Positions 32,647 to 43,580 of a stretch of DNA of 64,000 nt are shown one piece after another. Within the stretch, counting starts at the first letter, position 1; the number at the start of each line of letters is the position of its first letter. The stretch is from Rhynchopus euleeides (lineage: Eukaryota > Euglenozoa > Diplonemea > Diplonemida > Diplonemidae): NCBI GenBank assembly GCA_963210315.1, contig OY723273.1, positions 372,001-436,000 on the forward strand. The letters run 5' to 3'. The translations under genes and the position numbers were made by a program. The notes beneath the pieces are model-generated. The model saw only the letters and a program-made list of their open reading frames with translations. It was not told the origin of the DNA and made no database searches.

Positions 32647-33017
32647 ACTGGGTGATGAGAGCAGCACTGAAGGTAGCCTTGGGGGATGAGAGAACGCAGC
32701 TCTGGGCACCACCACACCCCTCGCACTCAGCAGGGGGTGGGGGATGGGCGCTGTGTGTGGTTAGGTTAGTCTCGACGACCATCTAGCCTGGTCTGTGAGA
32801 CAATCAAGGCTGCGGCGTGAAGCGACACTTATTTTGATTCTATTTTCGAGAAAAGCTTTTCCGAGCTGCAGCCCTTATTATTCTGAACTGCTTTTGAGTT
32901 CATCTTCGTTATTTTTTTATGGCAAACACCGCAGGCCGCAGCCGCTATCAGCACACGGGGCACACACATGCGCCAATAATACTTCAAAATGGGGCTTTGC
33001 TCCACAACACAGGCCTC

Positions 33018-36011
33018 TCACTTCCCTGTGAGGTACATCACCTGATGCAGGTGGTGCGCTGCAGGGAGGGGCGGGCTGTGCCCTGCCTGTATCCTGCCGA
33101 GGCGGTACTGCTGCTTGACCTGGTAGCTCCAGGAGTAAGGCGACACGCTTGTCAGCATGTTGATCAGCATGCACTGCCCTGACATGATTGTATCCTTCGT
33201 GACGAGCCCACGCGATGCCACCAGCCCTGTCGACTGGCTGCAGTCAAGGCGGATTTCAAAGGCTGACTGCGACCTGTTCTCAACGTAGAACCACATCGCG
33301 TGGCTCGCCTTGATCATCACAACTTTGATGCCGGGGAATGGCCGGGATGTCTTTGCACCTTTGACGTCGGGCATGCGGACGAAGCCATGCATGGATGTGA
33401 CCACGGGGTGCAGGTTCTGAAGCACCTGCCGCTTCAGCTTGACCTCCTTGCTGCTCCACAGCGCAAGGGTAAACCGCATGTCATTCGTCAGGTTCAGCAG
33501 CGAGAAGGGGAACACGGCATACAACCCCGTCTGCAGAATAAGCTCCACCGTGGTGATGCGCTGCACCTGCGACAAGGTCCCGCCAACCGTCTCAAAGTGC
33601 TGCGGGTCCAGCGGGTTCGCCGTCTCCTTCGTCACCTTCGACACCACCACACCCGCGTCCTGATAGTGATACGACAGAGGCGCGCCACGCTCATCCTGCT
33701 GCACCAGGGAGATGAACAGCCACGTCGGCGACGTCACCCGCAGGGTGTAGGGCCTGGAGAACTGCGCATTCCCACTGGCAACAGCCTTTTTGGTGAACAT
33801 CTCAGACACGCTCTGCTGGTGCCAGTCTTCGTGGGATTTGCAGATGTCCACATAGGAGAAGTAGTTGATGAAGTCTGGGAAGGCCATCCAGAAGGTGCCG
33901 TCGTTCTTCGAGGTGTGCCCCAGGAGGCGGCGGATCTGCGGCGTCCACATGGGGGAGCGGTCGCCCCAGTCGCCGAGCCACTCCTCACGCCCCCACGGGT
34001 TGCGCAGCTTGAGCAGGCGCACGCCGATCTCATCTGTCACCTGCAGCACCGTGTAGCAGTGGTTGGAAATCAGCCCGATAGCCTTGTAGGCATCTTTCGA
34101 TGCGTCGCGTTTGCCGCACGACGCAGCCATCAGAAAGCCGCTGGCAGCGCTGGACATCAGCTGGAGCCACGCCATGTCGAGGTCGCCATCCTCAGCGGCC
34201 TCGTCCAGCTTGAGCTTTGTGCTCGGCGCTCCCGTCAAATCGGTCAGCGCATCCGCCGCGGTGCCACCACAGATAGCCTTAAATGACCCTGCGGATGTGG
34301 GTGTGTGTCAGGGGGGGTTTCATTGTCGAGAGTGAATGCAAAAGGCAAGCTCCTCCCAGCACACCCTCCCGCAATGTTCGTGTGGCAAGGGTGTCCCCCC
34401 GATGGGGGTTACATACCGTACAGCTTTGCGTAGGCCTTCTCCACAAGGGAAGGCCACAGCTGCCGGTCGCTCCCTGTGGCAAACGCGATGCCTCCCCTGC
34501 GCGGTGGGTGTGTGGGTGTGTGGCGGACCTGCAGAAAATCGGGCTCCTTTCGATTTATTGTAGGCACCCTGTTCAGCAACCGTGGGAGAACAGTTATGGA
34601 TTTTTTGGCAACAACCGGTCCAACAAACCAACGAATATACACCCTACGACAGGACATACCACGATGTGGTCGGGAGGTGGTCGTCCACAATCACCGGGGT
34701 CCATATGCCGTTGTGCCAGAAGCGCAACGCGTAGACCCCTGTGGGCCGCAGCTCCTGCGTGATGAAGATGCGCCTGATCAGCTCAGGGCGGGTGCACACC
34801 ACCGCCAATGCTGAGAGGAACCAGCAGTCCCCCAGCTGCCCCTGCTGGATCGAGTCGGGGCTGAAATACGGCACGCCAGGCAGGTCGGGGTCCGGCTTGG
34901 CGAAGGTCCACGCCCCCTTCCCCTGCCCGGACCGCGGCGCGGTGTTGCAGAACCGCTTCCACCCCACCACGTCCCGCCTGTCGTGCTGACCAAACGTCGC
35001 CTCCCCATCCGGCCCGCAGAGGCTCCTGTTGTCGGGGGGGAACGTGTCATCGAGGAAGGGCGTGCCCCGGCGGAGCCCCGCCTCCACCTCCTGCACCCGC
35101 TGCATCCAGGCCGACATCTGCTTTATGAAGCTGAAGGACTCACACCCTGACCCCGACGCCTGCCGGGGGGGGAGGCCGCCACCACCACCGCCCCCACCCC
35201 CACTGCCGCTGCCGCCCCTCACCTCCGCAGCGTTGGCAAACCCACACACGGTGCACTCCTGCCATGCAGGCGCGTTGCGGAAGGTGCAGCGCGAGCACAC
35301 CAGCGGGTCGAGGAGGCTGCCCTCAAGAGGGTCCCCCAAGGGGGACCCGTTGGGCCCGCCCGCAGGGCTGCCGCTGGCGGAGATACGCTGCTCGACGTGG
35401 CGGCGGATGGAGGCCTGCCGGTCGGCCTGCTGGGGTGCCGCTCCCTGCTGGCGGGGCGACTGGCACACCTGGCACCGCGTATCCCGCGCTGTGTTCTGCA
35501 GGGTGCAGGAGGGGCAGGCCCAGCCAGCATCCTGCGGCTGCGGCTGCTGCGCGCCGCCCACCCGCCCCGTCCCGCACATCGTGCAGCTCGGCACGACCCC
35601 TGGGTTGCTGTAGGTGCACCGCCCGCACCGCCACTCCGCCGGGGCTCGGCGGGGCTGCCTGACAGAGGAGACGGTCGGTGCATCGGCTTCCTGCACAGCG
35701 GCATCCCCGGCGACAGCCGGGCCAGGTGTGGTAGCGCCAACCCCGGACCCACCCCCAGCTGCGGAGGTGTCAGACGGGGAGGGGCTGCTGCCCCGCGGAG
35801 GGGGGGGGAGCGCGACGGCGCGTGTCACCGGAGCCTCGGGGGGTTCCCACTGTGTGGTCTTCCCGACCTCGTCGTAGTAGTATTTGCGGTGTGAGGTGGG
35901 GTCGACGAGCTCAATCCAGCGCGCGGCCTGCCCGTTGCGGATGCCGCATGCTCCGCACGCCGCCACGCCCGCACCATTCTCCAAGGTGCAGACGCGGCAT
36001 TTCCAGGACAT
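33018..36011 (-). CDS. Calpain-family cysteine protease with RanBP2 zinc fingers and WW domain, three exons
   Basis: Exons 34660-36011, 34417-34496 and 33018-34288 give a 900-residue protein. Order: RanBP2-type zinc finger (Cys5, 8, 19, 22); WW domain (Trp32 to Pro58, ending TTQWEPP); three more RanBP2 fingers (Cys129/132/143/146, 166/169/180/183, 239/242/253/256); a Gly-rich linker; then the calpain domain with Cys396 (QGQLGDCWFLSA), His554 (GLISNHCYTV) and Asn574 (LKLRNPWG); then C2/CBSW-like C-terminal sequence. N-terminal fingers recall the SOL/calpain-15 group, in which such fingers can bind ubiquitin. The triad is complete, so Ca2+-dependent intracellular protease activity is likely. 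Splicing restores the conserved TTSW-GGIAFATG and AYAKLYG-SFKAICGG joins. The ATG at 36011 is preceded by a long pyrimidine-rich stretch without AG; the frame upstream opens only with TTG. Confidence 0.93.
34289..34416 (-). other. Calpain intron 2
   Basis: 128 bp, TACG|GTATGT ... ATCCGCAG|GGTCA. The join yields KLYGSFKAICGG, typical of calpains. About 45 bp of it (CATTCACTCTCGAC core) matches 25493-25540. Confidence 0.9.
34497..34659 (-). other. Calpain intron 1
   Basis: 163 bp, TCGTG|GTATGT ... CGCGCAG|GGGAGG. Phases fit exactly (two bases before, one after). It includes a segment (plus-strand CTCCTTTCGATT...CACCCTGTTCAGCAACC, about 34546-34581) found in variant form at about 18592, 29648 and 43267. 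Confidence 0.9.
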
Positions 36012-38341
36012 AAGGGAGTGGGAGGTCGACAGGGGCAGAGACAAAGGAAAGGTCGAGCGGGGATGGGGAAGGAAAAGGCTTATTGCCAGCAGCAGCAGTG
36101 CTGTGCACGGAAGGGGGGGGGCGGGTGATGCGAGAAAGCCTTCAACGGCGGTTGAAGAGGAGGGGGTGGTGGTGGTGGTGGTGGTGTGTCCCGGGGGTTA
36201 ACCGGGGGTCGGTAGTGATCCTCCCGAAGGGTGCTGCTGTTCGGGGGGGGTGGAGGTGGTGGGGAGTGGAGGGTGCACCGCGGCAGAAATGGCACGGGGA
36301 AACAAGTTTCTGATTTGAGGAGCGAAAAAAAATGGTTGGAACACCTCGTGAGTAAACGGGCGGTTCACCCGTGAATTTGTTGACGCCTCGCCATCATCCG
36401 ACTTGGCGAGCGATTCGTGTCGTGAAATGTTCTCAATGTGTTCCGGCAATATCATGTGAGAGCAAATCAAAAAAGGGCAGTGCAGGGGGGCTTCGTAGCG
36501 GGAGATAAGGGGTGATACGTATGAAAAAGTGTCTCTGCGCCTTGTTCGGCACTTTTTGATTAGGTTTCCTTTTTGCGTTGACGCTTCCACAACAATCTGT
36601 CTGTGTTTTTTGTGAAAAAAAGAGCGCTCCAGTTCAATAGAGGGGAGGGGGAGGGTGGGGTGGGAGGGGTGGGCCTCTCTGCTATCCGCAGCCAGTTTTC
36701 GGCAAGAAAAGGTTCAGCAGTGTTTCCTCACAAAAAAAGCAGGTGGAAATAAACGCGCCACCTTTGTTTGGCGCCGTCGCGAAGAGGGGAGGGGGTAGGG
36801 GGGGAGGGTGTGGCGGCACGCTCGCATCCCCGTCAAACTGGCCCCAGAGAAACTGCAGACCAGAGGGGGAAGCGGCGCTAGTTTTTTTCGCACGACCCGG
36901 ATGACCGGGCATGGCCCTCCACCCGCATGTCCTGACACCTACGCAGCCCGCCCATCCAACGCAGGGAAGATTCAAGGAAACGGATAAAACGAAGAACAGC
37001 AAACTCGGAGGGGTCTGGCAGAGGAGCACGCGTCTAATTTTCGGTGTATTTCAGGAACTATCAGAGCGGTGTACAACGGCAGAGCGAGGGATGCAGCGCC
37101 GCAGAACTCCATGTTTCACCGCAAATACCCGTAGTTTTAGACAAGCTCCCCAGTTGCCCCCCCGCCCCCCCTCAACAAAGAGTGTCACGTAAACACACTT
37201 CGTGTTATTTTCTTTTGCTTGTCGCAGTGGAAGGAAGGGGGCCTTTGTTGCCTCGGGCTCCATCGCAGAAATGACACATATTTTTTCGCAGTGTGTCACG
37301 CACTGACCACTTTCTGTTTGAAGCAATCCGCGACAGCAAGGACCCCCAGGCAGATATGTTTGTGCGCCACATCCGGGCAAAACAAAAGCAATTCCTCAGC
37401 CTGATGAGGAGGTTGAATTTGTTGCCCAAGCGCTGCCTACTATCTTTTTGACACTGACAGGTTCCCTGTTGTGGAAAAAAAAGACATGCACGTGGTAGGT
37501 GGTCGGGGGTGGGGAGAGTGGGGGACGTAAAGTGGTAGAGGATGAGGTGTAACAAACACACCCCCTCCCCCCCACAGAGTTTCCAGCACCATGCCTTCTG
37601 TTTCTCTCACAGCGAATTCAAAGAAGTGATGTGCCGTAAACAACCCTCCCTGTATTGTTTTCCGCCGGAGGCTTCATTGCTGTTTCTTAGATGCCCTCCG
37701 GATAGCACCCGACTGTTGCACTCAAAACAACTGGTTCAAAAAAAACGGAACGTGCGATGTATCACCACCCACACAACAGCTTCACGGCTGCAGGCACGGT
37801 CCAGACTGTTCGGCATTGAATGGGAGGTTCAAATTTCATCACCTGGAGGGGGGGCGGTGGTGGAACCCTCAAAGGCAAATCACCCACGCCAACAGAGGTT
37901 CTGCCCTTGACAAGAGGACGGGAAAGCTCGCCAAACACGCCACCTGGGCAGGGGCCATGTTTTCCAAGAGAGGGCTGTGATTGCAGGGCCCCACCTCTGC
38001 AGCCCTGCAGAGGTGTGGTGGGGTGAGGGTGAGGGGGAGGGGGCGAGGTGCTGAATTGATTCGTGGGTATCTTTTCTCGTCTTCTCAGAAGTTCTTTCTT
38101 CCCTTTTCTGCCGTTGTAATCAGTTTTGTTGCAGGCGGGCCATTGAAAGCGCCACAAGGGAGTGTGCGAGGGTGCGTGGCCTCCCTGCCGTGGAGGGGGT
38201 CAGACTGGGGCCCAGCTGCAGGGCACGCAAGGGAAGAAACAAAAGAGCAATCAGTGGTGAGCCGCTGGAAGCGGCCGCGTTCGTGGGTTCTCATTCGCAG
38301 GAGAAGCATGCAGTGTTAAGAAAGGTCAAGTGGTACTGTTC
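36012..38341. other. Calpain 5' flank and first intergenic copy of the array (empty site)
   Basis: 36012-36640 is unique and includes a (GGT)n stretch near 36164-36186. From about 36640 to 38341 it is the intergenic part of the tandem array. In this copy the TA site at 37206-37207 (GTGTTATTTTC) is unoccupied, and the roughly 230-bp insertion present 3' of genes 2-5 is missing. No gene. Confidence 0.75.
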
Positions 38342-41098
38342 TCAGACGAGGACATAGGACGCAGGAGTGGCGTCAGGCTGCGTGTTGGTGGTGCGGCGCA
38401 CGTGCACGGCGAGGCCGACACCGCCCAGGCACAGTGCAGCGACAGCACCGATGGCAGCGGCAAGCCAGCCGGCGTTGGGGCCCGAGTCCTCCTCAGCGGC
38501 AGCACCGTGGGGCCCGACGGCCTGTGCAGTGGCATGTCCGGCAGAAACAGACTCGAGAGAGTTGGCGACACCTGCACCACCAATCACCGTAGTCTCCACA
38601 GGCTCGGCGTGGGGCTTCTCCACCTCGTGGCCATCGGTCTCGTTGCGCTGGCCACGGTGGTGGCGGGGCAGGCGGTCCTCCTCACCATCCTTCTCGCCGC
38701 GGTGGTGGCGGGGCTTGCGGTCCTCGCGGTCATCGGTCTCGTTGCGCTGGCCACGGTGGTGACGGGGCATGCGGTCCTCCTCACCATCCTTCTCGTCACG
38801 GTGGTGGCGGGGCCTGCGGTCCTCCTCACCATCCTTCTCGTCACGGTGGTGGCGGGGCATGCGGTCCTCCTCACCATCCTTCTCGCCGCGGTGGTGACGG
38901 GGCTTGCGGTCCTCGTGGTCGTCGGTCTCGTTGCGCTGGCCACGGTGGTGACGGGGCTTGCGGTCCTCCTCACCATCCTTCTCGCCACGGTGGTGGCGGG
39001 GCTCCCTGTCCGCGTGGTCGTCGGTCTCGTTGCGCTGGCCACGGTGGTGGCGGGGCTTGCGGTCCTCCTCACCATCCTTCTCGCCACGGTGGTGACGGGG
39101 CATGCGGTCCTCCTCACCATCCTCCTCGCCATCCTCCTCGTCACGGTGGTGACGGGGCTTGCGGTCCTCCTCACCATCCTTCTCGCCGCGCTGGTGACGG
39201 GGCATGCGGTCCTCCTCACCATCCTCCTCGTCACGGTGGTGACGGGGCTTGCGGTCCTCCTCACCATCCTTATCGCCACGGTGGTGACGGGGCATGCGGT
39301 CCTCCTCACCATCCTCCTCGTCACGGTGGTGACGGGGCTTGCGGTCCTCCTCACCATCCTTCTCGCCGCGGTGGTGGCGGGGCTTGCGGTCCTCGCGGTC
39401 GTCGGTCTCGTTGCGCTGGTCACGGTGGTGACGGGGCTTGCGGTCCTCCTCACCATCCTTCTCGCCACGGTGGTGGCGGGGCTCCCTGTCCTCGTGGTCG
39501 TCGGTCTCGTTGCGCTGGCCACGGTGGTGGCGGGGCTTGCGGTCCTCCTCACCATCCTTCTCGCCACGGTGGTGACGGGGCATGCGGTCCTCCTCACCAT
39601 CCTCCTCGCCATCCTCCTCGTCACGGTGGTGACGGGGCTTGCGGTCCTCCTCACCATCCTTCTCGCCGCGCTGGTGACGGGGCATGCGGTCCTCCTCACC
39701 ATCCTCCTCGCCATCCTCCTCGTCACGGTGGTGACGGGGCTTGCGGTCCTCCTCACCATCCTTCTCGCCACGGTGGTGACGGGGCATGCGGTCCTCCTCA
39801 CCATCCTCCTCGTCACGGTGGTGACGGGGCTTGCGGTCCTCCTCACCATCCTTCTCGCCGCGGTGGTGGCGGGGCTTGCGGTCCTCGCGGTCGTCGGTCT
39901 CGTTGCGCTGGTCACGGTGGTGACGGGGCTTGCGGTCCTCCTCACCATCCTTCTCGCCACGGTGGTGGCGGGGCTCCCTGTCCTCGTGGTCGTCGGTCTC
40001 GTTGCGCTGGCCACGGTGGTGGCGGGGCTTGCGGTCCTCCTCACCATCCTTCTCGTCACGGTGGTGACGGGGCATGCGGTCCTCCTCACCATCCTCCCCA
40101 CCATCCTTCTCGTCACGGTGGTGGCGGGGCTTGCGGTCCTCCTCACCATCCTTCTCGCCGCGGTGGTGACGGGGCTTGCGGTCCTCGTGGTCGTCGGTCT
40201 CGTTGCGCTGGCCACGGTGGTGGCGGGGCATGCGGTCCTCCTCACCATCCTGCTCACCGTCCTTCTCGTCACGGTGGTGGCGGGGCATGTGGTCCTCCTC
40301 ACCATCCTTCTCGCCGCGGTGGTGGCGGGGCCTGCGGTCCTCGTGGCCATCGGTCTCGTTGCGCTGGCCACGGTGGTGGCGGGGCCTACGGTCCTCCTCA
40401 CCATCCTTCTCGCCGCGGTGGTGGCGGGGCTTGCGGCCCTCACCATCCTTCTCGCCATCCTGCTCTCCGCGGTGGTGACGGGGTTTGCGGTCCTCACCAT
40501 CCTCCTCGCCATCCTGCTCGCCACGGTGGTGACGGGGCATGCGGTCCTCACCATCCTTCTCACCATCCTGCTCGCCACGGTGGTGACGGGGCATGCGGTG
40601 CTCACCATCGTTCTCACCATCCTGCTCTCCGCGGTGGTGACGGGGCATGCGGTCCTCACCATCCTTCTCACCATCCTGCTCGCCACGGTGGTGACGGGGC
40701 ATGCGGTGCTCACCATCGTTCTCACCATCCTGCTCTCCGCGGTGGTGACGGGGCATGCGGTCCTCCTCACCATCCTGCTCGCCACGGTGGTGGCGGGGCA
40801 TGCGGTCCTCGTGGTCGTCAGTCTCGTTGCGCTGGCCACGGTGGTGGCGGGGCATGCGGTCCTCCTCACCATCCTGCTCACCACGGTGGTGGCGGGGCTT
40901 GTGCTCGTCGTGGTCATCAGTCTCGTTCACACGCTGGCCGCGGTGGTGACGCTTGTGCATCCCGTCCCCCACCACTGCCGCTGACTCTCCCAGCACCCCT
41001 GTCGCGTGCTCTGCGCCATGCCTCCCAGCAGCCCTCTGCTCAACCTGGAGCGTCGCCGCCGCCGCACCAACCAGCAGGAGTGTGAGTGCCGCCCGCAT
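38342..41098 (-). CDS. His-rich charged-repeat type I membrane protein, array gene 1
   Basis: A 918-residue protein with signal peptide (MRAALTLLLVGAAAATLQ), a repeat region, one C-terminal membrane segment (about 22 residues, GWLAAAIGAVAALCLGGVGL) and a 20-residue tail, HVRRTTNTQPDATPASYVLV. The repeat region is built from 14-18-residue units such as PRHHRGEKDGEEDRK and PRHHRGQRNETDDHEDRM. His-His pairs recur every unit, acidic and basic residues alternate, and the NET sequons suggest N-glycosylation. The layout predicts a surface or endomembrane protein with a long polar ectodomain; metal binding through the His pairs is an inference by analogy with His-rich glycoproteins. The frame opens upstream only with GTG; the ATG at 41098 starts the signal peptide and has CAG 9 nt upstream. 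This is the most diverged of the five copies. Confidence 0.9.
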   Translation of the reverse strand: MRAALTLLLVGAAAATLQVEQRAAGRHGAEHATGVLGESAAVVGDGMHKRHHRGQRVNETDDHDEHKPRHHRGEQDGEEDRMPRHHRGQRNETDDHEDRMPRHHRGEQDGEEDRMPRHHRGEQDGENDGEHRMPRHHRGEQDGEKDGEDRMPRHHRGEQDGENDGEHRMPRHHRGEQDGEKDGEDRMPRHHRGEQDGEEDGEDRKPRHHRGEQDGEKDGEGRKPRHHRGEKDGEEDRRPRHHRGQRNETDGHEDRRPRHHRGEKDGEEDHMPRHHRDEKDGEQDGEEDRMPRHHRGQRNETDDHEDRKPRHHRGEKDGEEDRKPRHHRDEKDGGEDGEEDRMPRHHRDEKDGEEDRKPRHHRGQRNETDDHEDREPRHHRGEKDGEEDRKPRHHRDQRNETDDREDRKPRHHRGEKDGEEDRKPRHHRDEEDGEEDRMPRHHRGEKDGEEDRKPRHHRDEEDGEEDGEEDRMPRHQRGEKDGEEDRKPRHHRDEEDGEEDGEEDRMPRHHRGEKDGEEDRKPRHHRGQRNETDDHEDREPRHHRGEKDGEEDRKPRHHRDQRNETDDREDRKPRHHRGEKDGEEDRKPRHHRDEEDGEEDRMPRHHRGDKDGEEDRKPRHHRDEEDGEEDRMPRHQRGEKDGEEDRKPRHHRDEEDGEEDGEEDRMPRHHRGEKDGEEDRKPRHHRGQRNETDDHADREPRHHRGEKDGEEDRKPRHHRGQRNETDDHEDRKPRHHRGEKDGEEDRMPRHHRDEKDGEEDRRPRHHRDEKDGEEDRMPRHHRGQRNETDDREDRKPRHHRGEKDGEEDRLPRHHRGQRNETDGHEVEKPHAEPVETTVIGGAGVANSLESVSAGHATAQAVGPHGAAAEEDSGPNAGWLAAAIGAVAALCLGGVGLAVHVRRTTNTQPDATPASYVLV

Positions 41099-43580
41099 TA
41101 TGTACACCTGCTGTGCCGTGTGTGTGTGATGCGCGTGCCACACGAGAAACCACCATCAGCGTTTCAGATACTGCGACAGAGGACAGACTGACACCCACTT
41201 TCTGCACATTCTCAACCGTGAGGGGGCCACAAGTCACGCTTTGTAAGCTTTGCATGGGAATTTCGGGTAGACGAGGAAACAGTGTTGAGTGTCTGGCCTG
41301 CTGCAGCTTTCAAATCGGGGTGTCCCGGGGCTATTTGGCGTACCTTGTGGGGTTAGCACATGGGAAGGAGGCTTAGGTCGGGGAGCACTGTGCTGGGGGG
41401 GAGACTGCTGCAGCCCTGAAGTCCAGGAAAAAACGGTGCAGGGGGGCTTCGTAGGGGTAGGGGAGGGGTGGGCCTCTCTGCTATCCGCAGCCAGTTTTCG
41501 GCAAGAAAAGGTTCAGCAGTGTTTCCTCACAAAAAAATCAGGTGGAAATAAACGCGCCACCTTTGTTTGGCGCCGTCGCGAAGAGGGGAGGGGGTAGGGG
41601 GGGAGGGTGTGGCGGCACGCTCGCATCCCCGTCAAACTGGCCCCAGAGAAACTGCAGACCAGAGGGGGAAGCGGCGCTAGTTTTTTTCGCACGACCCGGA
41701 TGACCGGACATGGCCCTCCACCCCCATGTCCTGACACCTACGCAGCCCGCCCATCCAACGCAGGGAAGATTCAAGGAAACGGATAAAACGAAGAACAGCA
41801 AACTCGGAGGGGTCTGGCAGAGGAGCACGCGTCTAATTTTCGGTGTATTTCAGGAACTATCAGAGCGGTGTACAACGGCAGAGCGAGGGATGCAGCGCCG
41901 CAGAACTCCATGTTTCACCGCAAATACCCGTAGTTTTAGACAAGCTCCCCAGTTGCCCCCCCGCCCCCCCTCAACAAAGAGTGTCACGTAAACACACTTC
42001 GTGTTACCGTATACGTAAATATTTTGGAACGTAAATATTATGGAACGTAAATATTTTGGAACGCTGGTGGGTTGGCGTTCCAGATTTTTTTCGTTCCATA
42101 ATATTTACAGGGCTTTCTGCGACTCGGGGACTTGGACCAGGTGATCGGACGGCATACAGAGTCCCTGACGGGACCTACTCGTGCACTTTTCGCGCGATTC
42201 CTGACGCAAGCCATCCTCACCACCGAGTCCCCAACTGGCCCTGTAAATATTATGGAACGTAAATATTATGGAACGGACCGGCCAAAAATGGGCCCGTTCC
42301 ATAATATTTACGTTCCATAATATTTACGTATACGGTATTTTCTTTTTGCTTGTCGCAGTGGAAGGAAGGGGGCCTTTGTTGCCTCGGGGCTCCATCGCAG
42401 AAATGACACATATTTTTTCGCAGTGTATCACGCACCGACCACTTTCTGTTTGAAGCAATCCGCGACAGCAAGGGCCCCAGACAGATGGGGAAAAAAAGGC
42501 ATGCACGTGGTAGGTGATCGGGGGTGGGGAGAGTGGGGGACGTAAAGTGGTAGAGGATGAGGTGTAACAAACACACCCCCTCCCCCACAGAGTTTCCAGC
42601 ACCATGCCTTCTGTTTCTCTCACAGCGAATTCAAAGAAGTGATGTGCCGTAAACAACCCTCCCTGTATTGTTTTCCGCCGGAGGCTTCATTGCTGTTTCT
42701 TAGATGCCCTCCGGATAGCACGCGACTGTTGCACTCAAGACAACTGGTTCAAAAAAAAACGGAACGTGCAATGTATCACCACCCTCACAACAGCTTCACG
42801 GCTGCAGGCACGGTCCAGACTGTTCGGCATTGAATGGGAGGTTCAAATTTCATCACCTGGAGGGGGGGCGGTGGTGGAACCCTCAAAGGCAAATCACCCA
42901 CGCCAACAGAGGTTCTGCTCTTGACAAGAGGACGGGAAAGCTCGCCAAACACGCCACCTGGGCAGGGGCCATGTTTGCCAAGAGAGGGCTGTGATTGCAG
43001 GGCCCCACCTCTGCAGCCCTGCAGAGGTGTGGTGGGGTGAGGGTGAGGGGGAGGGGGCGAGGTGCTGAATTGATTTGTGGGTTTTCTTCTCTCGTCTTCT
43101 CAGAAGTTCTTTCTTCCCTTTTCTGCCCTTGACAGGCTTGTAATCAGTCTTGTTGCAGGCGGGCCACAGAAAGAGCCACAACGGAATGTGCGAGGGTGTG
43201 TGGCTTCCCTGCCGTGGAGGAGGTCAGAATGGGGCCCAGCTGCAGGGCACGCAAGGGAAAAATCGTACTCCTTTCGCTATAATCAGGGAAACACCCTGCC
43301 CAGCAACTGCAAAAAGGCAGATCCGGGCTACTTTTCGTTGAGCGCACACTCCTGTGACAAAGGCTGTGGAAGCCCCTGTGAAGTGGCATGAAGGTGATCC
43401 TTATGAAGCTTCAGTGGTACGATTTCCTTCGTTCCTTGGCGACTTCGCTACGCTTCGTCGCTCGTAACTGGTCAGAAAAAAAAGAGCAAGCAGTGGTGAG
43501 CCGCTGGAAGCGGCCGCGTTCGTGGGTTCTCATTCGCAGGAGAAGCCTGCAGTGTTAAGAAAGGTCAAGTGGTACTGTTC
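41099..43580. other. Array intergenic region 1
   Basis: 2.48 kb containing the 5' flank of gene 1 and the 3' flank of gene 2. It carries the long TA-flanked palindromic element (42007-42335) and the roughly 230-bp insertion at about 43259-43486 (with GGCGACTTCGCTACGCTTCG near its end). No gene. Confidence 0.75.
42007..42335. mobile_element. TA-flanked palindromic element, long form (intergenic 1)
   Basis: 329 bp beginning CCGTATACGTAAATATT and ending with the complement, flanked by TA (42005-42006 and 42336-42337). The arms are built of 16-bp units GTAAATATTATGGAAC. The homologous site at 37206-37207 has a single TA and no element, which proves insertion with TA duplication. A roughly 170-bp unique core (from about 42108) separates the two outer palindromic parts. 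Confidence 0.88.

Larger units (their letters stand above)
28491..33017. other. 4.5-kb region without a supported gene
   Basis: Contents: a dispersed repeat (about 28505-28588), a short protein-like stretch on the plus strand at about 29139-29275 following TTTCCTTTGCAG (LTLNITLPLDCKTLCGHNSC; too short to call), two GGGGGGC...GCCCCCC repeats, the (GT)n microsatellite, G runs at about 31207-31227 and 32489-32506, and a fold-back repeat at 32533-32646. No recognisable gene on either strand. Confidence 0.5.

Noticed and set aside
37820-37850. tRNA T-loop-like GGTTCAAATTTC in array intergenic DNA
   Set aside because: No matching acceptor, D or anticodon arms around it in any copy.
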